The translations under genes were made by a program, and so were the position numbers. The notes under the pieces are model-generated. The model made no database searches and was not told where the DNA came from. It saw nothing but the letters and a program-made list of their open reading frames with translations. This document shows positions 1 to 7,636 of a DNA stretch of 26,889 nt, one piece after another. Positions within the stretch are counted from its first letter, which is position 1; every line of letters starts with the position of its first letter. The stretch lies in the NCBI GenBank assembly GCA_937975735.1, contig CALJUI010000373.1:1-26889 (forward strand), in the 5' to 3' direction. The DNA is from an uncultured Rubrivivax sp. Lineage in GTDB: Bacteria; Pseudomonadota; Gammaproteobacteria; Burkholderiales; Burkholderiaceae_C.

Positions 1-417
1 CGCACGCCTGCAAAGGCAGCGGCGAAGGCAACACCCGCCGCGCCGAAGGCCACCAGCGAGAAGGTGACCTACGCTGCTGATGCGTTCTTCGACTTCGACA
101 AGGCCGTGCTGAAGCCCGAAGCGAAGGCCAAGCTCGATGACCTCGTCGGCAAGACGAAGGGCATCAACCTTGAAGTCGTGATCGCCGTCGGCCACACCGA
201 CTCGGTCGGTTCGAACGCCTACAACCAGGGCCTGTCGCTGCGTCGTTCGAACGCCGTGAAGGACTATCTGGTCAGCAAGGGCATCGAGAAGAACCGCGTT
301 TACACCGAAGGCAAGGGCGAGTCCCAGCCGGTCGCGGACAACAAGACCAGCGAAGGCCGCGCGAAGAACCGTCGCGTCGAGATCGAGGTCGTCGGTACCC
401 GTACCGTCACCAAGTGA
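1..417 (+). CDS. OmpA-family outer membrane protein, C-terminal part (5' end outside window)
   Basis: The reading frame is open from the first base, so the gene starts upstream; the GTG at 64 is only an internal valine. About 20 Ala/Lys/Pro-rich residues form a linker, then comes a complete OmpA-like peptidoglycan-binding domain. Visible hallmarks are FDFDKAVLKPEAKAKLD, the GHTDSVGSNAYNQGLSLRR core and the closing GRAKNRRVEIEV segment, which in this family hold the Asp and Arg that grip diaminopimelate. The protein would tie the outer membrane to the cell wall; the N-terminal half, probably a beta-barrel, is not in the window. A strong intrinsic terminator follows 28 bases after the stop, so this is the last gene of its transcript. 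The family is certain; which OmpA paralogue it is cannot be decided from the fragment. Confidence 0.93.
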   Translation, partial: RTPAKAAAKATPAAPKATSEKVTYAADAFFDFDKAVLKPEAKAKLDDLVGKTKGINLEVVIAVGHTDSVGSNAYNQGLSLRRSNAVKDYLVSKGIEKNRVYTEGKGESQPVADNKTSEGRAKNRRVEIEVVGTRTVTK

Positions 418-444
418 CCGAGGGCCTTCGGGCCCCGATCGACA

Positions 445-472
445 AACCCCGCTTCGGCGGGGTTTTTCTTTT
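445..472 (+). terminator. Intrinsic terminator after ompA-like gene
   Basis: A perfect 8-bp stem (AACCCCGC / GCGGGGTT) closed by a UUCG tetraloop runs directly into a T-rich tail (TTTCTTTT). This separates the ompA-like transcript from ubiG. Confidence 0.9.
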
Positions 473-501
473 GGGCGCGCTGCGCCGCTACCATTCGCGC
501 C

Positions 502-1203
502 ATGGACAACGTCGACGCGCAAGAGCTGGCCAAATTCAGCGATCTGGCCCACCGCTGGTGGGATCCGGACAGCGAGTTCCGGCCGCTGCATCAGATCAAC
601 CCGCTGCGGTTGGAGTGGATCGACGAGCTGGCCGGTCTGAACGGCAAGCAGGTTGTCGATGTCGGTTGCGGCGGCGGCATCCTGGCCGAGTCGATGGCGC
701 GGCGGGCGGCCCACGTGACGGGCATCGACCTCGCCTCGAAGCCGCTGTCGGTCGCCCGGCTGCACGCGATGGAGACCGGCGCCGAGCGTCTGGACTACCG
801 CGAGATCGCCGCCGAGGCGCTGGCCGCCGAACAGCCGGCGGCGTTCGACGTCGTCACCTGCATGGAGATGCTCGAGCACGTGCCCGATCCGGCGTCGACC
901 GTGCGCGCCTGCGCGACCCTGGTCAAACCCGGCGGCTGGGTCTTCTTCTCGACCTTGAACCGCAACCCGAAGTCCTTTCTGTTCGCGATCGTCGGCGCCG
1001 AGTACATGCTCGGCCTGCTGCCCAAGGGCACGCACGAGTACGCGCGCTTCATCCGCCCGAGCGAGCTGGCACGATTCACCCGCGAAGCCGGGCTCGAACT
1101 GGTGCATACGCGCGGCATGCTCTACAACCCCCTGACCCGGCGCTACTGGCTGGACAAGGACACCAGCGTCAACTACCTCGTCGCCTGCCGCGCACCGGCA
1201 TGA
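502..1203 (+). CDS. ubiG: UbiG, ubiquinone biosynthesis O-methyltransferase
   Basis: A 233-residue SAM-dependent methyltransferase of the usual UbiG length. UbiG does both O-methylations of ubiquinone synthesis: on the 2-polyprenyl-6-hydroxyphenol intermediate and on demethylubiquinol. The Rossmann glycine motif VVDVGCGGGILAE is at residues 51-63, with the acidic ribose-binding residue in VTGIDLA shortly after; the N-terminal KFSDLAHRWWDPDSEFRPLH and the CMEMLEHV segment are typical of UbiG. The ATG at 502 gives the expected N-terminus, though no strong ribosome binding site precedes it. The stop overlaps the start of gph by four bases (ATGA), so the two genes are probably translationally coupled, an order common in betaproteobacteria. 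Confidence 0.96.
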   Translation: MDNVDAQELAKFSDLAHRWWDPDSEFRPLHQINPLRLEWIDELAGLNGKQVVDVGCGGGILAESMARRAAHVTGIDLASKPLSVARLHAMETGAERLDYREIAAEALAAEQPAAFDVVTCMEMLEHVPDPASTVRACATLVKPGGWVFFSTLNRNPKSFLFAIVGAEYMLGLLPKGTHEYARFIRPSELARFTREAGLELVHTRGMLYNPLTRRYWLDKDTSVNYLVACRAPA

Positions 1204-1865
1204 GGGCCGACGTCCGGGCGGTGCTGTTCGATCTCGATGGCACGCTGATCGACAGCGCGCCGGACCTGGCCGGTGCCGCCAACGATCTTCGCGGTGCGCA
1301 CGGCCTGCCGCCGCTGGACTACCTTCGGCTGCGCCCGATGGTCGGCAGCGGCGCGCGTGGCATGGTCGGTGCGGCCTTCGGCGTCGTGCCGGGCGACGAA
1401 CGCTTCGAGTCGCTGCGCGAGGACTTCCTGGCGCGCTACGAGGCGCGCCTCCTGCACAGTACGCTGGTCTTCGACGCGATGAAGCCCGTGCTGCAGGCGC
1501 TCGAGGGGGCTGGCCTGCCTTGGGGCATCGTCACCAACAAGGCGATGCGCTTCGCGCAGCCGGTGGTCGAAGGCCTGGGTCTGCACCAGCGCGCGTCGGT
1601 GCTCGTCTGCGGCGACACCACGCCGCATGCCAAGCCGCATCCCGAACCGCTGCACGAGGCCGCGCGGCGGCTGGGCCTGCCTTCGTCGGCCTGCATCTAC
1701 GTCGGCGACGATCTGCGCGACGTCATCGCCGGCCGCGCGGCGGGCATGGCCACGCTGGCGGCGGCCTGGGGCTATCTGGGCCTCGGTGACCACATCGACG
1801 CCTGGGGCGCCGACGCGGTGCTGGCCGATCCAGGCGCGCTCTTGAACTGGCTGGAACTGACCTAA
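1200..1865 (+). CDS. gph: Phosphoglycolate phosphatase (HAD family)
   Basis: A 221-residue HAD-superfamily phosphatase that dephosphorylates 2-phosphoglycolate, a product of oxidative DNA damage repair. The nucleophile motif FDLDGTLIDS is near residues 10-19 (D11 nucleophile, D13 acid/base), followed by the helical cap, motif II in VTNK, motif III lysine in KPHPEP and the acidic motif IV VGDDLRD. The start ATG overlaps the ubiG stop. HAD phosphatases are hard to separate by sequence alone, but the position after ubiG and the length fit Gph (also proposed as MupP-like in some proteobacteria). The stop codon lies only 12 bases before the tmRNA gene, so the tmRNA promoter must lie inside gph. 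Confidence 0.9.
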   Translation: MRADVRAVLFDLDGTLIDSAPDLAGAANDLRGAHGLPPLDYLRLRPMVGSGARGMVGAAFGVVPGDERFESLREDFLARYEARLLHSTLVFDAMKPVLQALEGAGLPWGIVTNKAMRFAQPVVEGLGLHQRASVLVCGDTTPHAKPHPEPLHEAARRLGLPSSACIYVGDDLRDVIAGRAAGMATLAAAWGYLGLGDHIDAWGADAVLADPGALLNWLELT

Positions 1866-1868
1866 ACT
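1842..1868 (+). promoter_or_regulatory. Candidate sigma-70 promoter for ssrA inside the end of gph
   Basis: TTGAAC at 1842-1847 and TAAACT at 1863-1868 each match 4 of 6 consensus bases with a 15-base spacer, slightly short. The gph stop TAA lies in the -10 element. The mature tmRNA end at 1878 is expected to be made by RNase P, so the transcription start could be a few bases upstream. Confidence 0.35.
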
Positions 1869-1877
1869 AGGAGTTCT

Positions 1878-2252
1878 GGGACCGACTTGGCTTCGACGTG
1901 GGTACGGAGTCGGCGCAGGGCATGCCGAGCACCAGTTCGCTCGTAAATCCACTGGAAACTAAGTAACTGCGAACGATAACTCGTACGCTCTCGCCGCTTA
2001 AAACCGGTGAGCCTCTCAACGGCAGGCCGATGGGCCGGGCTTGAAGATCGCAAGATCCGACAGCTGAGAGGTCATTCACATCGGCTGGTGTCGTGCCGGG
2101 TCACTCGGTACGGGACGAGATCAAGTGACTGGCTGCCTCGATAGCGTGCTGCTGCGCGATCGGGGTGGCGAGATTCAAATCAGCCAGCTACGCATGTAGA
2201 ACTGTCCGGCAAAGGCTTGCGGACGGGGGTTCGATTCCCCCCGGTTCCACCA
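1878..2252 (+). ncRNA. ssrA: tmRNA (one-piece), tag AANDNSYALAA
   Basis: Transfer-messenger RNA, which with SmpB frees stalled ribosomes and adds a degradation tag. The 5' strand GGGACCG (1878-1884) pairs with CGGTTCC (2242-2248) as a 7-bp acceptor stem with one G-U pair; a T-arm with five G-C pairs (2225-2229 / 2237-2241) and loop TTCGATT precedes it; discriminator A and an encoded CCA end at 2252. The tag frame begins at GCG 1969 and reads A-N-D-N-S-Y-A-L-A-A, stopping at TAA 1999-2001. With the alanine carried by tmRNA the tag is AANDNSYALAA, ending in the ALAA recognised by ClpXP/ClpAP. The order is the ancestral one: 5' tRNA half, tag, pseudoknot region, 3' tRNA half. The length of 375 bases is normal. 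Confidence 0.96.
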
Positions 2253-2294
2253 TTCACCGCGGCACCGGCGCCGCGAGGCCCTAGACTCGCGCGC

Positions 2295-2897
2295 ATGCCG
2301 ACCTCCCTGATCATCGTCGACGACTTCCTCGACAACGCGCGCGAGGTGCGCGACGCCGCGCTGCGCCTGGACTACCCGCCGGTGCAAGGCAACTACCCCG
2401 GCCGCAACTCGGCGCAGGTGGTGCACCTCGAGAGCCTGGACGAGGAGATCTCGCGTCTGGTCGGCGAGCCGCTGGTGCCGGCCCCGGGACAGGCCCATGG
2501 CAGGTTCCGCATCGCGTTGGCCGGCGATGTCGGCAAGGCCAGGGTGCACGTCGACGCGTCGCACTGGTCCGGCATCCTCTACCTCAGCGAACCACAGCAC
2601 TGCCGCGGCGGCACCGAGTTCTTCCGGCACATCCCGACCAACACGGAACGCGGCGCGTACAACGACCGCGAGGCGCAGGCGATGGGCTATCCCTCGGCCA
2701 AGCAGATGATGGCCGACATCCTGGAGGACACCGCCGACGAGAGCCGCTGGGAGATGATCATGCGGGTGCCGATGCGCTTCAACCGGCTGGTCCTGCTGCG
2801 GCCCTGGCTGTGGCACACCGCGGGCGAGAACTTCGGTCGCACGCTGGAGGACGGCCGGCTGATCTACCTGATGTTCTACGCCTCGGCCCGCGCCTAG
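2295..2897 (+). CDS. 2OG-Fe(II) oxygenase-like protein (resembles DUF6445)
   Basis: A 200-residue protein with a probable double-stranded beta-helix oxygenase fold. Candidate iron ligands are His85 and Asp87 in RVHVDASHW and His174 in LWHTAGENFG, with Arg188 a possible 2-oxoglutarate contact; GGTEFFRH lies between them. This HxD...H layout and the opening LIIVDDFLDNAREVRDAAL resemble the uncharacterised DUF6445 family; the substrate is unknown. The ATG at 2295 was chosen because the longer frame would run into the tmRNA gene. The only feature in the 42-base gap after tmRNA is a GC hairpin (2258-2263 / 2270-2275) without a T-tract. It converges on crcB and the two TAG stops share one CTAG. Confidence 0.75.
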   Translation: MPTSLIIVDDFLDNAREVRDAALRLDYPPVQGNYPGRNSAQVVHLESLDEEISRLVGEPLVPAPGQAHGRFRIALAGDVGKARVHVDASHWSGILYLSEPQHCRGGTEFFRHIPTNTERGAYNDREAQAMGYPSAKQMMADILEDTADESRWEMIMRVPMRFNRLVLLRPWLWHTAGENFGRTLEDGRLIYLMFYASARA

Positions 2898-3283
2898 GAC
2901 CCGGCGCGAAGCAGCCAGCCCGCGCTGGCGAAGCCCGCCAGCGTCATCGCCAGTGACCCGGCCACGTGCAGGCCGATCGCGCCTGCGGCCAGCCACATCC
3001 GGCCCTGCTGCAGCAGCAGCGCGACCTCGCCCGAGAAGGCCGAGAAGGTCGTCAACCCGCCGAGCAGGCCGGTGATCACGAACAGGCGCCAGTGCGATGC
3101 GATCTCCGGGTGGGCCAGGAACCAGGGCAGCGCCAGCCCGACGAGGTAGCCGCCGATCAGGTTCGCGGCGAGCGTGCCCGGTGGCACCGCAGGAAAAAGT
3201 GCATTCAGGCCGAGACCCAGCGCCCAGCGCGCCAGCGCGCCGAGCGCCGCGCCGAGCGCGATCGCGACGATCGAGGTCCCCAT
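2894..3283 (-). CDS. crcB: CrcB/Fluc fluoride ion channel
   Basis: A 129-residue membrane protein with four predicted hydrophobic helices, the usual size for a Fluc subunit that dimerises in opposite orientations. Seen are GALARW near residue 15, the pore asparagine in NLIGGYLVG (Asn41), and the GGLTTFSAFSGE signature at 75-86 with two phenylalanines (80 and 83) of the type that line the fluoride path. The channel lets toxic cytoplasmic fluoride leave the cell. The gene is a single copy here, so a homodimer is expected. I found no convincing fluoride riboswitch in the 27 bases between its start and the stop of the upstream cyclase gene, which would be its co-transcribed partner. Confidence 0.93.
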   Translation of the reverse strand: MGTSIVAIALGAALGALARWALGLGLNALFPAVPPGTLAANLIGGYLVGLALPWFLAHPEIASHWRLFVITGLLGGLTTFSAFSGEVALLLQQGRMWLAAGAIGLHVAGSLAMTLAGFASAGWLLRAGS

Positions 3284-3310
3284 CGACGCATTATCGGGGC
3301 CGGCTGCTTC

Positions 3311-4489
3311 TCAGGCCGTCAGGCCGAGGCGGCGGCTCTCGCTGAACACCGGTTCGTCCTCGTCGCCTTCGGCGGCGACCGCACGAGACCGCCCCTGGCG
3401 CTTGGCTTCGTATAGCGCGAGGTCGGCGCGCCGCAGCGTGTCCTCGATCGACTCGCCCTCTTGCATGCCGGCGATGCCGAAGCTCAGACCCAGGCAGGGC
3501 AGGTGGTGTTCGCCGGCCTGCCCCTGCAGCCGCTCGACGATGCGCGAGGCGACCGCCAGCGCCTGCTCGACCGTCGTGCCGCGCAGCAGCAGCACGAACT
3601 CGTCGCCGCCGAGCCGGCCGGCGACGTCCTGCGCGCGCAGCGCCTCGTTCATGCAGCGGCCGACCAGGCGCAGCGCGCGGTCGCCGGCGGCGTGTCCGAG
3701 GCGGTCGTTGATCAGCTTGAAGTGGTCGATGTCGAAGATCAGCAGCAGCGCCGGGCCGGCGTCGGCCAGGCGCAGCGAGCGCTCGACGAGCTCGTTGAAA
3801 CGGCGCCGGTTCGGCACGCCGGTGAGCGGATCGGTGTTGGCCAGCGCGCGCAGCCGGCGCCGTGACGCGCGCAGTTCGCGCTCGGTGCGCTCGCTCATCA
3901 GCATCAGGACCGAGAACGCCATCACCGCCAGCCCGAACGCGCCCGACAGCACCACGGGCACCGGCGGCGAAAGGCCCGACAGCGCGGGCACCGCGGACGA
4001 CAGCGCGGTCAGCAGCATCACCGCGGCCAGCAGCTTCAGCAGGCCGGCGTCCTCCTGGCTCTTCGCGCGCCACAGCAGCAGCGCCGCGTAGCCGGCCAAG
4101 GCCGACGCCACCAGGGCCTCGGCAGCGGCGCTGAAGCCGAGCGCGATGCCGATCGGCGCGCTCGTCGTGCCCAGGGCGGCGACGGCCCAGTCGATCCGCT
4201 CGCCGGCCGGCAGTTCGAGACGGGCATCGAAGCGACGCAGGCCGATCAGCGTCAGCACCGGCCACGGCCACACCAGCAGGTGGATCCAGGGCGCGGCGAG
4301 CGACGTCGTGCCGACAATGGCCGAGGATCCGAGCGCGACCACGCCCAGCAGCAGCGCGCCCACCCAGCACTGCCAGCCGCGCACGCTGTGCTGGCGCAGA
4401 CCGAAGCGCATCAAGGCCGCCGACGCGAGCGCCAGGCCCGCCGCGGCCACCCACAGCGTGCCGGCGCTTCCGTCCATAGAACCGAGCAT
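3311..4489 (-). CDS. Membrane-bound diguanylate cyclase (GGDEF)
   Basis: A 392-residue protein. Roughly the first 200 residues contain about six hydrophobic segments, a probable membrane sensor with no recognised named domain, then a basic helical linker and a complete GGDEF domain. Motifs are DPLTGVPNRRRF at 220-231, FDIDHFKLIND at 252-262 and GGDEF at 294-298, so cyclase activity (two GTP to cyclic-di-GMP) is expected. RAQD at 285-288 sits exactly five residues before GGDEF and matches the RxxD inhibitory site, so product feedback is likely. ATG 4489 is used; ATG 4477 four codons later is an alternative. It lies 27 bases upstream of crcB on the same strand and may be co-transcribed. Confidence 0.92.
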   Translation of the reverse strand: MLGSMDGSAGTLWVAAAGLALASAALMRFGLRQHSVRGWQCWVGALLLGVVALGSSAIVGTTSLAAPWIHLLVWPWPVLTLIGLRRFDARLELPAGERIDWAVAALGTTSAPIGIALGFSAAAEALVASALAGYAALLLWRAKSQEDAGLLKLLAAVMLLTALSSAVPALSGLSPPVPVVLSGAFGLAVMAFSVLMLMSERTERELRASRRRLRALANTDPLTGVPNRRRFNELVERSLRLADAGPALLLIFDIDHFKLINDRLGHAAGDRALRLVGRCMNEALRAQDVAGRLGGDEFVLLLRGTTVEQALAVASRIVERLQGQAGEHHLPCLGLSFGIAGMQEGESIEDTLRRADLALYEAKRQGRSRAVAAEGDEDEPVFSESRRLGLTA

Positions 4490-4588
4490 TTTGCGCCCGG
4501 CCGGGCGCGATGCGGCAACAGGATGCTACGGACGCCGCGCCTTCGGTACCATCGCGCCCGTACGCGAAAGCAGGCACAGGAGCGCTCG

Positions 4589-5404
4589 ATGGCGATGGAC
4601 GTGGTGGACTACGAGATCAAGGGGTCGGAGATGCAGTTCGTCGAGGTTGAACTCGACCCCGGCGAGGCGGCCGTCGGCGAGGCCGGCAGCATGATGTTCA
4701 TGGACGCCGGCATCGGCATGGACACCGTGTTCGGCGACGGTTCGGCGCAGCAGGGCGGCATCTTCGGCAAGCTGCTGGGGGCCGGCAAGCGACTGATCAC
4801 CGGCGAGTCGCTGTTCACCACCGTCTATACCAACCAGGCCGACAGCAAGCAGCGCGTGGCCTTCGCCGCACCCTACCCGGGCAAGATCCTGCCGATGGAC
4901 CTGCGCCAGCTCGGCGGCATGCTGATCTGCCAGAAGGACTCCTTCCTGTGCGCGGCGCGCGGCGTGTCGCTCGGCATCGCGCTGCAGAAGAAGCTCGGCG
5001 TCGGCTTCTTCGGCGGCGAGGGCTTCATCATGCAGAAGCTCGAGGGCGACGGCCTGGCCTTCGTGCACGCGGGCGGCTCGCTGCTCGAGCGCGAACTGCA
5101 GCCCGGGCAAACGCTGCTCGTCGACACCGGCTGCGTCGTGGCCTACACGCAGAACGTCGACTTCGAGATCCAGTACGTCGGCAAGATCAAGACCGCGCTG
5201 TTCGGCGGCGAGGGCCTGTTCTTCGCCCGCATGACCGGGCCGGGCACGGTCTGGCTGCAGAGCCTGCCGTTCTCGCGCCTGGCGTCGCGCGTGTTCGCAG
5301 CGGCGCCGCAGACCGGTGGCGGCGGCCGGGGCGAGGGCTCGCTGCTGCCCGGCTTTGCCGGCGGCGGTCTACTCGGCTCCGTGCTTGGCGGCGACGACGA
5401 GTGA
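4589..5404 (+). CDS. AIM24-family protein (TIGR00266)
   Basis: A 271-residue protein of the TIGR00266/AIM24 family. The name-giving yeast protein is mitochondrial; the bacterial function is not established. It opens with YEIKGSEMQFVEVELDPGEAAVGEAGSM without a signal peptide, continues through the conserved GGEGF and GGEGLFF turns, and ends in a Gly-rich tail (GGGGRGEGS... GGGLLGSVLGG) common in this family. AGGAG at 4578-4582 lies six bases before ATG 4589, which decides the start; longer upstream frames have no such site. It is divergent from the cyclase gene, with a 99-base gap in which I see no convincing promoter. Confidence 0.88.
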   Translation: MAMDVVDYEIKGSEMQFVEVELDPGEAAVGEAGSMMFMDAGIGMDTVFGDGSAQQGGIFGKLLGAGKRLITGESLFTTVYTNQADSKQRVAFAAPYPGKILPMDLRQLGGMLICQKDSFLCAARGVSLGIALQKKLGVGFFGGEGFIMQKLEGDGLAFVHAGGSLLERELQPGQTLLVDTGCVVAYTQNVDFEIQYVGKIKTALFGGEGLFFARMTGPGTVWLQSLPFSRLASRVFAAAPQTGGGGRGEGSLLPGFAGGGLLGSVLGGDDE

Positions 5405-5489
5405 CCTTGTCCCGTTTCCCGCGACGACGTGGCCGGCAGTACGGCGCCGACACGCCACAATGCCGTTTCCCACCCGAGGGTCCCCGTCG

Positions 5490-6767
5490 ATGATGTCGAA
5501 GCTGAAATGGGGTGCGCTGGCCGCACTGCTCCTGCTGGCCGGCGCGGCCGGCCTGGTCCGCAGCGCCTCGCACATGCCGGCCTCCGCCGCCGCCGCCGCC
5601 GCCGCCGCGCCGCCCGTGGCGCTGCCTGGCATGCCGCCGGTGGTCGATGCGCGCAACGTCTACAGCGAGACCATGCCGAGGCACCTGAGCCCGACGGTCA
5701 GCGCCGACCTCGAGCGCATCTACGTGCCGAACCTGCGCGGCCACGACGTCTGGGTGATCGACCCGGCGAAGATGAAGGTGGTCGACAAGTTCAAGGTCGG
5801 TCACAGCCCGCAGCACGTCGTGCCGTCGTGGGACATGCGCACGCTGTGGGTGACCAACAACGCCGAACGCCGCAACGACGGCAGCCTGACGCCGATCGAT
5901 CCGCGCACCGGCAAGCCGGGCAAGGCGATCGACGTCGACAACCCGTACAACATGTACTTCACGCCCGACGGCAAGTCGGCGATCGTCGTCGCCGAGGCAC
6001 GCAAGCGGCTCGACTTCCGCGATCCGCAGACGATGGCGCTGCAGTACTCGATCGAGGTGCCGGGCTGCGCCGGCATCAACCACGCCGACTTCGCGATCGA
6101 CGGCCGCTATGCGATCTTCACCTGCGAGTTCGCCGGCATGCTGGCGAAGATCGACCTGGTCGAGCGCAAGATCCTCGGCTACCTGAAGCTGGACATGCCC
6201 AAGGTCCGCTTCAAGCCGGTCAAGCTCCAGCCCGGGCAGATCTGGGAGCCGGGCGAGACCGAGCTGTGCACGGTCAAGAAGGGCATGCCGCAGGACATCC
6301 GCATCTCGCCGGACGGCAAGCGCTTCTACGTGGCCGACATGCACGCCGACGGCATCCACATCGTCGACGGCGCCAGCTTCACGCAGGTCGGCTTCATGGC
6401 CACCGGCCTCGGCGCGCACGGCCTGTACCCGAGCCGCGACGGCCGTCAGCTCTACGTCGCCAACCGCGGATCGCACCAGATCCACGGCCTGCCCAAGGGC
6501 AACGGCAGCGTGACGGTGATCGACTTCGCGACCGAGAAGATCGTCGCGCGCTGGGGCATTCCCGGCGGCGGCAGCCCGGACATGGGCAACGTCAGCGTCG
6601 ACGGCAAGTGGCTGTGGCTGGCGGCGCGCTACGACGACGTGGTCTACCGCTTCGACACCAGCACCGGCGCGGTCGTGCAGATCAAGGTCGGTGCGGAGCC
6701 GCATGGCCTGACGGTCTGGCCGCAGCCCGGCCGCTATTCGCTCGGGCACACCGGCAACATGCGTTGA
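5490..6767 (+). CDS. Exported YncE-like (YVTN/NHL) beta-propeller protein
   Basis: A 425-residue protein with an N-terminal hydrophobic segment (about residues 7-27, preceded by Lys4 and Lys6), so a signal peptide or anchor, then an Ala-Pro-rich stretch including eight alanines in a row. The rest shows repeated propeller blades: IYVPNLRGHDVWVIDP, LWVTNNAE, MYFTPDGKSAIVV, ISPDGKRFYVADM, RDGRQLYVANRG and SVDGKWLWLAARYDD. Such YncE-type proteins are periplasmic and usually bind partners or substrates; none is recognisable here. GAGGG at 5476-5480 supports ATG 5490 over the ATG at 5460. The stop overlaps the TTG start of the next gene by four bases. Confidence 0.85.
   Translation: MMSKLKWGALAALLLLAGAAGLVRSASHMPASAAAAAAAAPPVALPGMPPVVDARNVYSETMPRHLSPTVSADLERIYVPNLRGHDVWVIDPAKMKVVDKFKVGHSPQHVVPSWDMRTLWVTNNAERRNDGSLTPIDPRTGKPGKAIDVDNPYNMYFTPDGKSAIVVAEARKRLDFRDPQTMALQYSIEVPGCAGINHADFAIDGRYAIFTCEFAGMLAKIDLVERKILGYLKLDMPKVRFKPVKLQPGQIWEPGETELCTVKKGMPQDIRISPDGKRFYVADMHADGIHIVDGASFTQVGFMATGLGAHGLYPSRDGRQLYVANRGSHQIHGLPKGNGSVTVIDFATEKIVARWGIPGGGSPDMGNVSVDGKWLWLAARYDDVVYRFDTSTGAVVQIKVGAEPHGLTVWPQPGRYSLGHTGNMR
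5584..5607 (+). repeat. (CCG)8 trinucleotide tract coding an alanine run
   Basis: Eight perfect CCG units inside the beta-propeller gene, read as GCC codons for most of an eight-alanine run just after the signal segment. Length changes would stay in frame. Confidence 0.85.
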
Positions 6768-7636
6768 GCGCGGTCCTCGACGCCTTCTGGCGCGCGGTCG
6801 GCTACTGCCTGCATCCGCGCATCATCCTGTGGTCGCTGGCGCCGCTGCTGCTCGCCGGCGCGACGGTGCTCGGCCTGTCCTGGCTGTACTGGGAGGACGC
6901 GGTCGACGCGGTGCTGCGCACGCTCGAGGCGTCGACGCTGGCGACGGCGCTGTTCGACTGGCTCGGCACGCTCGGGGCCGGCAACCTGCGCATGCTGGTC
7001 GCGCCGCTGGTCGTCGTGGCACTGACCTTGCCGTTGGTGATCGTGCTGTCGCTGCTGCTGGTGGCCCTGATGATGACGCCGGCGATCGTCGGACTGGTCG
7101 CCTCGCGACGCTTCGCGCAACTCGAGCAACGCCGCGGCGCCGGCTGGCTGGCCGGCCTCGCCTGGTCGCTGGCGTGCACGGTGATGGCGCTGCTGGCGCT
7201 GGCGCTCAGCGTGCCGCTGTGGTTCGTGCCGCCGCTGGTGCTGATCGTGCCGCCGCTGATCTGGGGCTGGCTGAGCTACCGCGTGTTCGCCTTCGACGCG
7301 CTGGCGCGCCACGCCAGCGCCGACGAGCGCCACCGGCTGATGCGCGAGCACCGGCTGCCGCTGCTGGCGATGGGCGTGATGTCGGGCTACCTCGGCGCCG
7401 CGCCGGCGCTGCTGTGGGCATTCGGTGCGGTGAGCTTCGTGTTCGCGCCGCTGCTGCTGGTCTTGTCGGTCTGGCTGTACACGCTGGTGTTCGCCTTCGC
7501 CGCGGCCTGGTTCGCGCACTACGCTCTCGCCGCGCTGCAGCGGCTGCGCGCCGCCGACGCGTCGACCGAACGGCCGGCGCCGGTGCCCGCTGTGCCGCCG
7601 CCCGCCCTGCCCAGCCCGGAGCCTCGCGAGTCATGA
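6764..7636 (+). CDS. EI24-domain integral membrane protein
   Basis: A 290-residue membrane protein with about six to seven hydrophobic helices and an N-terminus (LDAFWRAVGYCLHPRIILWSL) typical of the EI24/CysZ-like family in Burkholderiales. No ATG or GTG fits the conserved N-terminus; TTG at 6764 overlaps the preceding TGA as TTGA and gives exactly that N-terminus, so I use it. The last 30 residues are Pro/Ala-rich and probably disordered. EI24 proteins resemble the sulfate transporter CysZ, but transport here is unproven. It is translationally coupled on both sides (TTGA upstream, ATGA downstream). Confidence 0.84.
   Translation: MSAVLDAFWRAVGYCLHPRIILWSLAPLLLAGATVLGLSWLYWEDAVDAVLRTLEASTLATALFDWLGTLGAGNLRMLVAPLVVVALTLPLVIVLSLLLVALMMTPAIVGLVASRRFAQLEQRRGAGWLAGLAWSLACTVMALLALALSVPLWFVPPLVLIVPPLIWGWLSYRVFAFDALARHASADERHRLMREHRLPLLAMGVMSGYLGAAPALLWAFGAVSFVFAPLLLVLSVWLYTLVFAFAAAWFAHYALAALQRLRAADASTERPAPVPAVPPPALPSPEPRES

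Noticed and set aside
64..66. GTG as start of the OmpA-family protein
   Set aside because: The frame is open to base 1 with a typical linker sequence, and a start here would remove the signal peptide needed for export.
2210..2252. A tRNA gene ending in CCA
   Set aside because: Only a T-arm and acceptor strand are local; the partner acceptor strand is 370 bases upstream, so this is the 3' end of tmRNA.
2175..2996. Minus-strand frame with an N-terminus like RGESNPRPQAFAGQ
   Set aside because: This peptide is the reverse translation of a tRNA-like 3' end, a common false gene. It is antisense to the tmRNA and the oxygenase-like gene.
3284..3310. Fluoride riboswitch before crcB
   Set aside because: The gap to the upstream gene on the same strand is only 27 bases, too short for the riboswitch fold, and no fitting sequence was seen.
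5187..6749. 520-codon minus-strand frame
   Set aside because: Shadow of the AIM24 and beta-propeller genes, composed of low-complexity Val/Asp/Arg repeats.
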